Under the pieces are notes generated by a model. It was not told where the DNA came from. It was given only the letters and a program-made list of their open reading frames with translations, and made no database searches. This document shows, in pieces, positions 53,401 to 63,788 of a stretch of 64,000 nt of DNA. Numbering within the stretch: position 1 is the first letter of the stretch; each line of letters opens with the position of its first letter. Position numbers and translations under genes: made by a program. This DNA comes from Bradyrhizobium arachidis (GTDB taxonomy: Bacteria; Pseudomonadota; Alphaproteobacteria; Rhizobiales; Xanthobacteraceae): NCBI RefSeq assembly GCF_024758505.1, contig NZ_CP077970.1, forward strand, positions 1,240,001 through 1,304,000, given 5' to 3'.

Positions 53401-56400
53401 TCAAGCCCATGCCCCCATGGAGCCGCCTCTGGTGCCCGCTTCGGTCCCCCAATGGTGGATGTTTTGCATGCCATCGGGGATTGCGACCTCTTTGCAAACC
53501 TCACGCAGGCGCTGCAGGTTTTCATCCAGTGCATCGCTCCTGCCGGGCCGCAGCATGTTCTTGTAGGTGTCGTGATTGGCAAGCTTGGCCTTGTAGCTGT
53601 CCGGAGTATGGAATTCTACCTCGAAGCGGTAGTCGCGTTGGGTGGTGAGCACAGACTTGATGCCGACAAAGGTCGGATTGCGCATCCTGAACCAGTTGGT
53701 TGTGCTGACCTCGGCGTAACCCTGCTCGTAGAAAGCCAGAATGGCCTTCTTAAAGGCGCACGCAAAATCCAGGTCGGGGACTTCGAAGACGTGACGAACG
53801 GCATTGCTGATCAGCTGCGAATTGCCACCCGCGGTCATCCCGGTGAGCTGGTCTGTCATCGATTCTAGCGATCTCAAGCGGCGATCGAAATGGGGCATAT
53901 TTATCTGGATATTCGCTTGCTTGAGAGCTTCGGCAACGCACAGTGTCGTTGTGGTGATTTCCTGCTCTTCGGCTTTAGCGCGAGCCTTTTCAATCTTGGC
54001 GCGCTCCGCAGCGTCCTCACGGGTCAGCGGGACCCTCATGAGGGAATCCCGAGTTGTAGGCTGCCGCCGATGAGGTTCGGGCAGAATGCGGTTCTCCACG
54101 GCAAGCTTGATCGAGGTTTCCATGATTGAAGCCGCCAGCGTCGGATTGTCCTTCAGATCCTCCAAGGTCGCATCGACATCGAGCCTCCCCTGGTTGAGGG
54201 GCGCGGCGATACTCTTGAGATAGGGTACGGACGAAAGGCCCGGCACCCGTTGCAGGAGGCGCTGAAGCTCACTGCTTTTCTTCATAAAGAGACGAGCACC
54301 GGTGTCGGACTTATAGGCGTCGGTCCCAACCTTGATGCCAAGGCTCAGGAGGTTGTTCGTGCTCTGGATCAAATCGTCCGGATTGTATCCATCTGGTCGG
54401 GGATCGATGCGCGCAGGATAATGGTCGAGCAAGGCCTCGATGCGGTCGCGTGGTTGAGGAGAGGCCGAATAGTGTGCAGCCAGGTCCGGGAAAAGCTCCG
54501 ACAGCCGTCCGCTCAAGACCGGATTTGCATAGCTCGCGCTTTCGACTGTTTCAGGCAGGACTTGCGCATCCGCCATCGCTGCCCAGGCCTCAAGGTCAGC
54601 AACGAGCAACTCGGCAACTTCACGGGCGAGCGGATGGTCCGCGGCCTTTATATCACCGCTCGCCCTCTCGAGCAGGACTTGAATATCCTGGCCGCTCACC
54701 CGCTCCTGGATCAATAGGTCACGGATATCTCGTCTGAGCTCGTGGTGAACGCCCTCGTAGATGCCAAAGATAGCTCGCTCCGCAAACCAGCGCCGCGCTG
54801 GATCGGATTGCGCCAGAAAGTCTCGCTGCAGGGAGCCATAAGTTCCCAGGACACCTAGCGTGGCAGCGAGGATCTGGCGGGCACGACTGAATTGGTAGCG
54901 CTCCTCCTCGATCGCCGGGGTATGCGACTTTGGCGGTTTGAGTGAGCGAAGTCCGCGAGCTTGCTCCTTTTGATCAAACTGGCGTACATGCTGATAAAGC
55001 CGCGGCCGGTCGCCGACAATAACGACGGTATCTCCATCGAAATCGCCGTCGAGCTTTTTTTGTTCGCTGGGCGGGACGGCGACCAACGATCCTGGAGCGA
55101 AGACCTCGGTCGCCTGCAGGATGCCGACGCAGTCGACCGGCGTGTCCACCTTTACGCGGTCTTTGCCGTTGGTCCAGCTCGAATGGCACTTAACGTCCTC
55201 GGCAGACAGCACCAGTCCACGGTCGGCGTAGTTGGCCGGCCACATCTCGTCCGGCACCACAATCAGAATACCTTTGGCAAAGAGGCTATGATCCTTGGCC
55301 GCCAGTTTCTCTCCTGACTTTTGTGCGACATTAAAGCTATATTGGATGGCCACGCACTTATCGAGAAACATAGCGGTCGGATCGCCATCGCATGCTGATT
55401 TGACTTGCTCGGGGGCAAACGGGCGCAGGTTCGGCTTGTCATAGGGGGCTCGTCCGATTAGCACGCCACCAGACAACATGTCGCTCTTGAGCGTCGGCAC
55501 ATGGAGGGATCCATCACCGGACGGGACGGCGACGGCGCCTGGACCGTCAATGTGTCCGGCCGTCACAGTGCGAAACAGCTCTTCGGACGTCAGCTTTTTC
55601 TCTTGCCTGCTCTCAAGCCAGGTCCTGGCCTTCTCTCGCGCCTCATCCGCCACCTGCTCGCTGCGCGGATAGTGTTGCAACGCCGTGGCCGGCACGGACG
55701 ATCTCCTTCCCTCACCGAAGGCGAGCACCCGATCTGGACCCTCTTGGTGGCCAGCGCGGAGAACAGCTGGCATATGCTTGGCCAACGAGGCCTTGATGAA
55801 GCCGCAGCCATCATGCGGTCGCAAGGCAATCGGGCCTTCCGGCCCCGTCAGTTTGAAGGGATGCTCGTCGTCGCCAGACCGGTCCGGCGCGAGCAACAAC
55901 CTGAAGGCGCCCTCCAGGGCATAGTCGTGAGGACCCAGACCTTTGATCGACGGAGGCGCCGCAAAGCCCCTGCGCTGGGTGTAGTAGTAGGCTTCTTTGA
56001 AGGGGGCCCAGTCCCGCGAGAGCTGCTCGAAGGCCGTGCCCGGCGCAGTGTCGGCATACGGAATGGCCAATAGCTTGCCCCCGGAAGTCGTTGGCTGGTC
56101 GCCGCGACCACGGGCGGCGATCTCCGCAACCGTCGGTCTCGGCGCTTTTAACTTGCTTCCGCCGAACAGATCCATGCGGTATGGCACACCATCGAAGGTG
56201 AGCGTACGCGCCAACATGAAGGCGCTCGGTTTTCCCGGTAGCTGCACCGCGATCACTGGCACAGCTCCCGAGGTCAGGCGATGAAAAATCGAATATCGCG
56301 TCTCGGGCTCCGTGGCCACTCGCCGCCCCTGCATGTCTACGACAGGCAACTGCATCAGTCCCGCTTCACCCTGCGGTGGTCTGGGCTCGTGATCCATGGA

Positions 56401-59400
56401 TTGCAACACCTGATGGACGTCGAAGACGGAGGCAGAACGTTGAGCCCGGATCGTCGCCTCATCCTGCGCCATGAACGCGTCCAGTGCATCAACTGGGCTG
56501 TCCGCCTCGATCTGCGCGATCAGATTCCAGCTCATATTGGAAAGGTCGCTTGTGATGAGGGTGCGCGTCTTGGCCAGAATCTCCTTGGTCCCGCGCTGCA
56601 GCTCTTGCTGCCTCGCCTCCAAATCGCGCTTCTTGCCCTCGACATATGGTCGCCGGTAAAAGTTCTCCAGGATCCCACGCGCCTTCAGTACTTGATAGAC
56701 TGACAAGGCCGGGCAGCGGCTCGCGAATGGTCCGCGAGTCCGCCCAGCGTTGCCTGCTTTGAGATGCGCCTCGATCTTGTGCTCGACTACTGATTGGACG
56801 TTGTTCAGAAAGTTCAGGGCTTGCCTGCGGTGCCGGCGCAACTGGTTTCTTGGGCTGCGCGCCAGCGGCAGCAGAGCGGCGCAGAGATTGCCCATGGTTT
56901 CGAGATTATTCTCGGGTGCAAAACCAGGGAGGCGTTGCAACTCGGTGAGCCGATTTAGCCCTGTCGGTGCAAGCAGACCGAGGTCATCGAACAGCTCGGC
57001 CTTGGCCAGCACCTTCAAAATCGTGGTGATGTTCAGAACGTCCGCCTGCTCCAGCCGATCATTGGCATAGTGAAGGTAGCGGGCGAGCTGATGCAGCCGA
57101 TCCTGCAGCGGCGCAGCTTCAGCATTCTCCCCGCTGTCTTCCCCCTTCATGATACCCCGCCCCAGAGCATTGGCGATCATGCTGAGTTCAGGCATCTTGA
57201 ACCCGCCAAATTGTCGATTTCCCCGACCAAGACCGCGCGCGATGTACACCAGGGCCTCGTAGCACGGCTCATCCGGCCACTTGCTGAAGCCGTTCAGCAG
57301 GTTCGCCAGTTCCTGGCCATTAAAGCTTGAGACCCGGTTGGCCCGGTGAGCGGGGCCAAGGATCCCAGTGGTTATCGCGACTGTGACTTCCCGGCAGTCC
57401 ACTTCTTTGGGCCACTTGCTGAAACCGTTCACCAGGTTCGCCAATTCCTGGTTACTAAAGCTTGAGAGCCGGTCGGAGGCGAGAACCTCTTTGGCTATTG
57501 CGACCGTGGCTTTGCCACAGGTCGTCTCTTCCGGCCACTTGCTGAAAGCGTTCACCAGGTTCGCCAAGTCCTGCTCGTTAAAGCTGGAGAGCTGGTCGTT
57601 GTCGCAAATCTTATCGGCGATTGAGTCTATGGCTTGGCCACACGTCGGATCGTCCGGCCACTTGCTGAAGGCGATCACTAGTCGTGCCAAGTCCTGGTTT
57701 TCGAAGTTCGAGAGTCGGTCGGCACGTCGATCGGGGCCAAGGATCTCGTTAGCGATCGCAACCGTGGCTTGGCCACAGGTCGGATCGTATGACCACTTGC
57801 TGAAAGCGTTCCCAAGAATCGAGAGGTGCTGCGGAGTAAACTCAGAGAGCTTACCGCTCCCGCAGACTTCATCGGCGATCGCGACTATGGCTTGGCCACA
57901 GGCCGAATTGTCCGGCCACTTGCTGAAGCCGTTCACCAGGCTCGCCAGCTCCTGCGGCGCAAAATTTGACAATCCGTCGTTGGGATCGACGCGGCGGCGA
58001 AGTATCTCACTGGCAATGGCGGCGGTGGCTTGGCCACAAGTCGCGCCCGGCCATTTGCTGAAAGCGTTGACCAGGTTCGCCAACTGCTGCGGAGTAAACT
58101 GAGAAAGCGAACCGCTCCGGTCGACTTCATCGGCGATCGCGACTGCGGCTTGGCCGCAGGTCGGATCGTCCGGCCACTTACTGAGGCCGTTCGCCAGGTT
58201 CGCTAACTCCTGCGGCGTAAAACCATAGAATCGGCCATTGGATTTGGCGCGGCGGCGAAGGATCTCCCTGGCAATGGCGGCGGTGACTTGGCCACAGTTT
58301 GTCGTGCCCGGCCACTTGCTAAACCCGTTCACTAGGTTCGCCAGCTCCTGGCTATTAAAGATTGAGAGCCGGCCGGCACGTCGATCGGGGCCAAGGATTT
58401 CATTGGCCATCGCGACTGTGGCTCGGCTACAGGTCGGATTGTCCGGCCACTTGCTGAAACCGTTTACCAGGTTTGCCATCTCTTGCGGACTAAAAGCAGA
58501 GAGCCGTTCGTTATCGCAGACCTGACGGGCGATTGCGGCTGTGGCTTGGCTACAGGCTTGCTCGTCTGACCACTTGCTGAAAGCGTTCACGAGGTTTGCC
58601 AATCCCTGATTAATAAAACTTGAGAGGCGGTCGGCATGGTGAGCTGGCCCCAGGATCTCGTTGGCTATCGCGACTATGGCTTGGCCACAGCTCGTCTCTC
58701 CGGGCCACTTGCTGAAAGCGTTCGCCAGGTTCGCCAACCCCTGGTTATTAAAACCCGAGAGGCGATCGGCGCGGTGGGCGGGGCCGATGATCTCATTGGC
58801 TATCGCGACCGTGGCTTGGCCACAGCTCGTCTCTCCCGGCCACTTGCTGAAGCCGTTCACGAGGTTCGCAAGACTCTGCGCATTAAAGTCAGAGAGCCGG
58901 TCGCGGCCGCCAACTTCCTTTGCAGCCGCGATGATGCCGTTGCAACAGTCCACCTCTTTCGGCCACTTGCTGAACCCGTTTACCATCAATGACAGATTTT
59001 GACTGTTCAGCTCCTGAAGTATCCAGCTTTCGTCGTGGGAAAATCTCGCGATTCTCTTTGTTGCATCGCGGCAGTTCGTCGAATCTGGATGACGACTGAA
59101 GGACAATGCCAAGAGCGAAAGCGCTTTCGGCTCGACTTTTTTGATCAGCCGATTATCAAGCCGCGACACCTGTCCTGCCACGGCCTCGCAGGCTTGCAGA
59201 CCTGCTTGACCTCCAGTCGGCTGGCTCAAGGCGTTGCATGTCGTCGCATATCCCCATGACTTCCCGCGGCGGACATCCTCCTCCCAGCGTGGCACGAACT
59301 CGTCCTTGAAATGGGTCGCAGCCTTTTGCAGGAAGGTTGCCAGTTCCGGCATCTTCAGCTGCTTGTGATGCCTCTGTTTTGTATGCTCCACAACAGCGGT

Positions 59401-60216
59401 TGAGAATTTCGAGATGTCGTGGGCCCGACAAGCGCGGTCAATCGTTTCCATCGCCTTACGAAATCTTGGCTCGTCAAGCTCTGCGCGCCGATATCGTTCA
59501 GAGTTTACACCATGCGCGCTAAAGCCGGCCGCCTCGTTGAGGCGCCCCTGCGCGCCGCCCAGGCCAGATCTGGGCTGGTTACCTCGCAAGAACGCGCCCG
59601 TTTGTGAGGACCCTGCCGCTCGATCGCCCCGCCAACGCTCGCCGCCAGGGCGCACCGAGGTCGTTCCCGGATTTGCCTCTTCATGATCCGATCTATAAGA
59701 CTGCTCCTCGACGCTTATAGACGCGACTTCGCCGCTACGCGGCCTTCGTGGTCGAACGGGCACGGATGGCCTATGTCGTGGGGCCGCGTCCAGTTGCGAG
59801 CGCCCTTGTGCTTGATCCGTACGCAAGGCGTTGCCAGGGAAACGCGAGGAGCTTGAGCCTCGATCTAGTGCTTCACGGTAAGATCTATAAGACCTCTCAT
59901 CAAAGCTATCACCGATAGGGTGCTTGCCTGGTTCAGGCGGCAGAGATGCACCACAAGGGCGGGGCGCACCTGTCTGCGAACTTCCGGATGCGCGATCGCT
60001 CCGCCAACTCTCATCAGCGGAGCGCGAGGAGCTTGCTTCCCGATGTGGTGCGCCAGACACTTGAGGATCAAAGCGGACCCGCTGCACGATAGAGCTAAAC
60101 GATTGGCCTCCTTCTCCGGGGGCACCATCGGGTCCAGCGCGAACTCCTTCCGTGTCCTCGGTGCCATCAGTTCCCGATCCGGAAGCCTCCGACCGCCCAC
60201 GTCCGCTAATGTTCAT
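53401..60216 (-). CDS. SKWP-repeat type III effector (XopAD/RipS family), shorter paralog
   Basis: A 2271-residue paralog of the 3027-residue protein at 34766. Residues 1-260 are Ser/Arg/Gly-rich and disordered, fitting a T3SS signal. About 14 SKWP repeats follow (about 400-990). The conserved central and C-terminal part is collinear with the larger protein: DGCGFI at 1469, KGIL, VDCVGILQATEVFAPG and LDGDFDGD at 1722-1729. It ends at HHWGTEAGTRGG, just where the larger protein enters its shikimate kinase domain, so the kinase is absent here. A terminator follows directly. No clear tts box was found before the start. Effector status is inferred from family and neighbourhood. Confidence 0.85.
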   Translation of the reverse strand: MNISGRGRSEASGSGTDGTEDTEGVRAGPDGAPGEGGQSFSSIVQRVRFDPQVSGAPHREASSSRSADESWRSDRASGSSQTGAPRPCGASLPPEPGKHPIGDSFDERSYRSYREALDRGSSSSRFPGNALRTDQAQGRSQLDAAPRHRPSVPVRPRRPRSGEVASISVEEQSYRSDHEEANPGTTSVRPGGERWRGDRAAGSSQTGAFLRGNQPRSGLGGAQGRLNEAAGFSAHGVNSERYRRAELDEPRFRKAMETIDRACRAHDISKFSTAVVEHTKQRHHKQLKMPELATFLQKAATHFKDEFVPRWEEDVRRGKSWGYATTCNALSQPTGGQAGLQACEAVAGQVSRLDNRLIKKVEPKALSLLALSFSRHPDSTNCRDATKRIARFSHDESWILQELNSQNLSLMVNGFSKWPKEVDCCNGIIAAAKEVGGRDRLSDFNAQSLANLVNGFSKWPGETSCGQATVAIANEIIGPAHRADRLSGFNNQGLANLANAFSKWPGETSCGQAIVAIANEILGPAHHADRLSSFINQGLANLVNAFSKWSDEQACSQATAAIARQVCDNERLSAFSPQEMANLVNGFSKWPDNPTCSRATVAMANEILGPDRRAGRLSIFNSQELANLVNGFSKWPGTTNCGQVTAAIAREILRRRAKSNGRFYGFTPQELANLANGLSKWPDDPTCGQAAVAIADEVDRSGSLSQFTPQQLANLVNAFSKWPGATCGQATAAIASEILRRRVDPNDGLSNFAPQELASLVNGFSKWPDNSACGQAIVAIADEVCGSGKLSEFTPQHLSILGNAFSKWSYDPTCGQATVAIANEILGPDRRADRLSNFENQDLARLVIAFSKWPDDPTCGQAIDSIADKICDNDQLSSFNEQDLANLVNAFSKWPEETTCGKATVAIAKEVLASDRLSSFSNQELANLVNGFSKWPKEVDCREVTVAITTGILGPAHRANRVSSFNGQELANLLNGFSKWPDEPCYEALVYIARGLGRGNRQFGGFKMPELSMIANALGRGIMKGEDSGENAEAAPLQDRLHQLARYLHYANDRLEQADVLNITTILKVLAKAELFDDLGLLAPTGLNRLTELQRLPGFAPENNLETMGNLCAALLPLARSPRNQLRRHRRQALNFLNNVQSVVEHKIEAHLKAGNAGRTRGPFASRCPALSVYQVLKARGILENFYRRPYVEGKKRDLEARQQELQRGTKEILAKTRTLITSDLSNMSWNLIAQIEADSPVDALDAFMAQDEATIRAQRSASVFDVHQVLQSMDHEPRPPQGEAGLMQLPVVDMQGRRVATEPETRYSIFHRLTSGAVPVIAVQLPGKPSAFMLARTLTFDGVPYRMDLFGGSKLKAPRPTVAEIAARGRGDQPTTSGGKLLAIPYADTAPGTAFEQLSRDWAPFKEAYYYTQRRGFAAPPSIKGLGPHDYALEGAFRLLLAPDRSGDDEHPFKLTGPEGPIALRPHDGCGFIKASLAKHMPAVLRAGHQEGPDRVLAFGEGRRSSVPATALQHYPRSEQVADEAREKARTWLESRQEKKLTSEELFRTVTAGHIDGPGAVAVPSGDGSLHVPTLKSDMLSGGVLIGRAPYDKPNLRPFAPEQVKSACDGDPTAMFLDKCVAIQYSFNVAQKSGEKLAAKDHSLFAKGILIVVPDEMWPANYADRGLVLSAEDVKCHSSWTNGKDRVKVDTPVDCVGILQATEVFAPGSLVAVPPSEQKKLDGDFDGDTVVIVGDRPRLYQHVRQFDQKEQARGLRSLKPPKSHTPAIEEERYQFSRARQILAATLGVLGTYGSLQRDFLAQSDPARRWFAERAIFGIYEGVHHELRRDIRDLLIQERVSGQDIQVLLERASGDIKAADHPLAREVAELLVADLEAWAAMADAQVLPETVESASYANPVLSGRLSELFPDLAAHYSASPQPRDRIEALLDHYPARIDPRPDGYNPDDLIQSTNNLLSLGIKVGTDAYKSDTGARLFMKKSSELQRLLQRVPGLSSVPYLKSIAAPLNQGRLDVDATLEDLKDNPTLAASIMETSIKLAVENRILPEPHRRQPTTRDSLMRVPLTREDAAERAKIEKARAKAEEQEITTTTLCVAEALKQANIQINMPHFDRRLRSLESMTDQLTGMTAGGNSQLISNAVRHVFEVPDLDFACAFKKAILAFYEQGYAEVSTTNWFRMRNPTFVGIKSVLTTQRDYRFEVEFHTPDSYKAKLANHDTYKNMLRPGRSDALDENLQRLREVCKEVAIPDGMQNIHHWGTEAGTRGGSMGAWA
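57250..59010 (-). repeat. SKWP tandem repeat array of the shorter paralog
   Basis: About 14 coding repeats with core LANLVNGFSKWP. Several share the spacer CGQATVAIANEILGP, which is not seen in the longer paralog, so the two arrays expanded separately. Confidence 0.9.
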
Positions 60217-61093
60217 AAAAGTCCATCTCCGATGTAGGCAACAATGTGATCGCTATGGTGGCTGAATCCCTGACCTGCTTTTCCGAATGCGCATGAGCGT
60301 CTATGCAGCGCTTGGACAGATCATCACGGACGGACAAATTTGGTCCTCGGATCAGGACCTCGCTCGGCCACGAAGCTTCTCATCTAACGTCAGTTAACCA
60401 TTTGGAGTTGCTGGCAGGTTGCATCAATCATGACGAGGGCGGCCGCGATGTCGAGAAAGCAGGGCCTCGCGCAAATTGCGAACGAGCCGCTCGCTTCTGC
60501 CTTCTGGGAGGGCGCTGTAGACGTCCTGGCCCGACACGGTTCGGAGGAAATAAAGACGGCGTTTGGATAGCGGTTGAGCAGGCTGGGGCCGCTGAAAAGC
60601 ACGAGCGTAATGTCTGTCCAAGCACCTGGCTGGCCTGGGCGGGCGCAGAGTGTGGTGAGCGATCTTTGTCTGGAAAGACTATGCAAGTCCCAGACTTGTG
60701 CTGCAATCTTGCTGTTATTCTCGTTCATCACAGACCGCTGCCGCCCACCTCGAATTGCAGTCGTCCCGCCCTTTGTGTGGCCCCACTTTCGGTGGCACAA
60801 TTGCTGCCATCTGCAACCGAGCTCGCATCGCGCGCTCAATCTATCTTTGTCCATAGGCTGCATCCGGGAGGTAGCCTTGCATCGATCTCTTCGCATGCGA
60901 TTTTGCTTTCGCCTAACGAGATGAGCCGATCCATGCGCTCGATCGCGCAAGCGGCGTCAAGCAACGATCAGCAACGACCTGCAATGGCATAGCACCACAC
61001 GGCCCTGCTCGCAGTCTCGGCCAGACGCAAAGGAAGGCGATCGGAATCTGCATGCAGATTGCGTCAGCGTCAGTAATTCACTCGCTTGCTTAA
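60217..61093. other. Gap between the SKWP gene and nopX tail
   Basis: Frames on both strands (plus 60303-60992, minus 60390-60950) oppose each other and neither resembles a known family. A minus-strand piece starting MNENNSKIAAQVWDLHSLSR is the most protein-like. The SKWP promoter should lie near 60250-60400. Confidence 0.35.
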
Positions 61094-61119
61094 GAGTGCG
61101 CGTTGCGGCGCGCGCACTC
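61094..61119 (-). terminator. Hairpin downstream of nopX
   Basis: GAGTGCGCG (61094-61102) pairs with CGCGCACTC (61111-61119). It is about 160 bases after the nopX stop; the bases after it on the minus strand (TCTTAAG) are only weakly T-rich. Confidence 0.35.
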
Positions 61120-61275
61120 CTCTACGTCGCTTATCAAGGGACGGCTTCGCGGTGGAGAGGCGGCGTCTAATCCGCGAGGTCCTCGCCGTTGCGCGTTTGA
61201 ATGTGGCGGCAAAGTTTGCGCGACGGCGTCATTGAAAGAATAGACTCCAAGCCGGAGACGCCAGCGCAACCGGCC

Positions 61276-63159
61276 TTAGACCACATTCTGAGACGACGGC
61301 GTGGTGGCGTCCTTGCTCGGAACATCTGCGACTTGCGTGGGCTCGGTCTCAAGCCTTTCCTTCAGGTCGTTCAAATAGTTGTCCGCATAGGATTGCGCCT
61401 CCGAGATTGTCATATCGATCCCCCTCGTCGCAGCCTCTTCCAGCACCGTCTTTGCGAGACCCTCGCGTATCGCCAATTTGACCTCGGGCCCAGAGATACA
61501 GCCAAGGGCCTGCGCCGCGATATTGATGCCAGCTTCTGCCAGCGCCTTCTTTATATTGCCTCCGGTAATGGCCGTGTGCAGAATGTTCGCTGCTTGCGAC
61601 TCGAGCTCGAGCCCCATCGATATGGCATCGGCCACTTCGCCCAGGACCGGAATGAAGCCGAGTAAGCCGACTGCCGTGGCCGCCACGTCAAGCACCTTCG
61701 AGCCCACTTTGAGCACGTCATCGACCACATGCATGAGGGCTCCGCCATTCTTCTTCGCAGACTTGATATCGGGTTGGTCGGCAACCCCTATCATCATGTC
61801 CGCGACAGCGGCCTGATCGGCGTCGGTCGTGGGGGCATGGGTCTTCACCTGCTGAACGGTACGGTTCGCAGCTGACATGTTGCCGTAGAAGTGTGTGAAA
61901 TCCTTGTTGCTGATATTACCGGAATCGACCGTATGCCCGCCGCCGAAGTCCAGGAATTTGTGGTGGGTCTTGTAGCCCGTAATCGAATTGTTCAGCAAAC
62001 CAAACAACAGCGGGTCCGAGAGCAGCTGTGATGCTGCTTGGCGTACGCTCGGATCGAGACTCTCGTCTTCGGCCATGCGCGCCAGCTTGTCTCGTGTCAG
62101 GTCACCGTTCCCGAAAAATGCGGACTGATTCTTGCTAATCGTGCCGAGCGTGTCGAGCTCGCTCTGCGTGAGATTCATGGATGATGAAGCGACTTGCAGA
62201 AAGTCCTCTTTGCGGACTTTATCAATCGCACCGCCGTACAACCCCTTCCAGGCGTCCGCGTGGTCGAGGAAGTATTGTGCCGCCGCGATCACCTGGGCCG
62301 GACACTTGCCCGTTTTGGCCTTGCCGTCGACGATCTGCTTGAAATCGTCCAGACTCAGAGACTTGGGCAGGTGGTCGGAATACCGGTAGAGCTCGCGCAA
62401 TGCATCATTCAAGGTCATGACCGACGGTTGTCCATTTCCGGTACCATCGGATGGAATGTAGTTCTGCTCGTAGCTGTGCGCCTGCTGCTCCTGGAAATTA
62501 GCCACCTGTGAGTGACTGGCGGAGAACTCGGATAGATCCTTCGCCTTGATCTTGCCCCCGCAGCGGCCGTCGCCTTGAGAGCCGATCGCATAGAAGAGCT
62601 CCGGGTCCTGTCGCAATTTGTTGATCGCCTCCTTCAGATCCGGTGGCGTCGAAGGATCGTTGGCCTTATCGGCCAGCGAATCCCAACTGAGCGGGCATTG
62701 ATCCTTGTGCCGGTTCAGCACGGCCACGATCTGCAGCTCGGCATCGGTAAGCGTGCCGCCGTTCCACGTGATCCTCGAGCTTGGCACCGGCTCGGCCGGC
62801 ACATCAGGTGGAGGAGGAGGCGCAGCCGGCGCTGATTCCTCGGCAGGCGAGTTGGGGGACTCATCCTGCTCGGATACCTTTTCCTGCTCGGATGCCTTTT
62901 CCTGCTCAAATGCCTTGTCCAATGCCTTAATTGTCGCCTTCAGATGCTCCGGCAGTTCGTCCGTCGAGTCCTGCGCCATCTGCAATTTTGACTGCCGCAG
63001 ATCCGCTGGCGTGGAGGGATCTTCGGATTTGTCTTGCGGCGAATAAAGGGACACCGCTGCCTCGAAGAGCGAAGCATCGCTTTGCCGCGACGAAGCTCCC
63101 GGAACAAGAAACTGAGTGTGATTCGAAGTGGCGGGTTGCGAGAAGTTGTTGAGTTGCAT
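61276..63159 (-). CDS. nopX: NopX/NolX, T3SS translocon protein (HrpF family)
   Basis: A 627-residue HrpF/NolX/PopF-type translocator. The two related internal segments of this family are visible: TDAELQIVAVLNRHKDQCPL with LKEAINKLRQDPELFYAIGS, and QSELDTLGTISKNQSAFFGN with RQAASQLLSDPLLFGLLNNS. Between them lies QNYIPSDGTGNGQPS and the MTLNDALRELYRYSDHLPKS pattern. A hydrophobic region (VLDVAATAVGLLGFIPVLGE, about 490-560) is the membrane-inserting part. A proline-rich, EQEKVSEQ-repeat linker lies at about 85-130. It forms the pore in the host membrane through which effectors pass. A tts box lies 87 bases upstream. Confidence 0.9.
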   Translation of the reverse strand: MQLNNFSQPATSNHTQFLVPGASSRQSDASLFEAAVSLYSPQDKSEDPSTPADLRQSKLQMAQDSTDELPEHLKATIKALDKAFEQEKASEQEKVSEQDESPNSPAEESAPAAPPPPPDVPAEPVPSSRITWNGGTLTDAELQIVAVLNRHKDQCPLSWDSLADKANDPSTPPDLKEAINKLRQDPELFYAIGSQGDGRCGGKIKAKDLSEFSASHSQVANFQEQQAHSYEQNYIPSDGTGNGQPSVMTLNDALRELYRYSDHLPKSLSLDDFKQIVDGKAKTGKCPAQVIAAAQYFLDHADAWKGLYGGAIDKVRKEDFLQVASSSMNLTQSELDTLGTISKNQSAFFGNGDLTRDKLARMAEDESLDPSVRQAASQLLSDPLLFGLLNNSITGYKTHHKFLDFGGGHTVDSGNISNKDFTHFYGNMSAANRTVQQVKTHAPTTDADQAAVADMMIGVADQPDIKSAKKNGGALMHVVDDVLKVGSKVLDVAATAVGLLGFIPVLGEVADAISMGLELESQAANILHTAITGGNIKKALAEAGINIAAQALGCISGPEVKLAIREGLAKTVLEEAATRGIDMTISEAQSYADNYLNDLKERLETEPTQVADVPSKDATTPSSQNVV

Positions 63160-63209
63160 TGGAGTTCATTCCCAGGGCGGATAGAGACGGCATCGGCGTC
63201 TTGAGATCA

Positions 63210-63248
63210 ACGCTCTCATAGAGCAGCGAGCTTTCGAGAAGCTGACGA
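63210..63248 (-). promoter_or_regulatory. tts box upstream of nopX
   Basis: On the minus strand GTCAGCTTCTCGAAAGCT (63246-63229) matches the tts consensus exactly as I recall it. It lies 87 bases before the nopX start. Confidence 0.85.
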
Positions 63249-63693
63249 ATTTCAGAAGGTTCTTGTTGAGCCAGCGGCGCCCTCCTTGATTTCCCCGAGA
63301 GGGACGTACGTGGTGCGCAATGTCATCTGATTCCGCGCAGGCGCGAACATGACGCTGTTCCGACGCGGTCTGTTGAAGTATGGGACCTTCCGATCAGCCA
63401 TCGCGAATAGCCTCGTCGTGAGTTGCGGAACAATATCGCTACCGCCCCGTCGGCGAAATTTCTGACAGCTCGTGACGGGGTCTGCGCTCCGCCGCCACGA
63501 TCGAACGTCGGATCACGAGTGCGCTAACGTATGATGGATCGGGCGCCAGGACTATCTGGGGGCACCGAAGATGTTGTGGGGCTTAGGTCTCGCGGCCATT
63601 GAAAACTCGCGCGCGCTGGCAGATCCGGCGTGGGGCGGCGCTCTCGGGCTCTCATTTCAGCGCCGATATTTGTCGCCGGGTTCCTTCTCGGAC
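63249..63693. other. Divergent intergenic region between nopX and the right-hand T3SS operon
   Basis: No gene supported; only short frames. It lies between two oppositely directed tts boxes. Confidence 0.5.
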
Positions 63694-63730
63694 TCGTCAG
63701 CTTCTCGACAGCTAATGCCACTAGCTAAGC
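63694..63730 (+). promoter_or_regulatory. tts box of the right-hand operon
   Basis: GTCAGCTTCTCGACAGCT at 63696-63713 differs from the nopX box core at one base. It lies 93 bases before the small gene at 63789. Confidence 0.85.
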
Positions 63731-63788
63731 AATGTGGATCGCTCGTCGGCGATGCCACCTTTTTCGGAACTGAAGTGGGAAGCACCAG

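Noticed and set aside
60361..60420. GTCAG-like sequence upstream of the second SKWP gene
   Set aside because: GTCAGTTAACCATTTGGAG is on the plus strand and points away from the gene; the minus strand shows no tts match.
60303..60992. Long opposing frames between the second SKWP gene and nopX
   Set aside because: Plus (60303-60992) and minus (60390-60950) frames overlap fully, neither has a ribosome site or family resemblance, and one must be a shadow.
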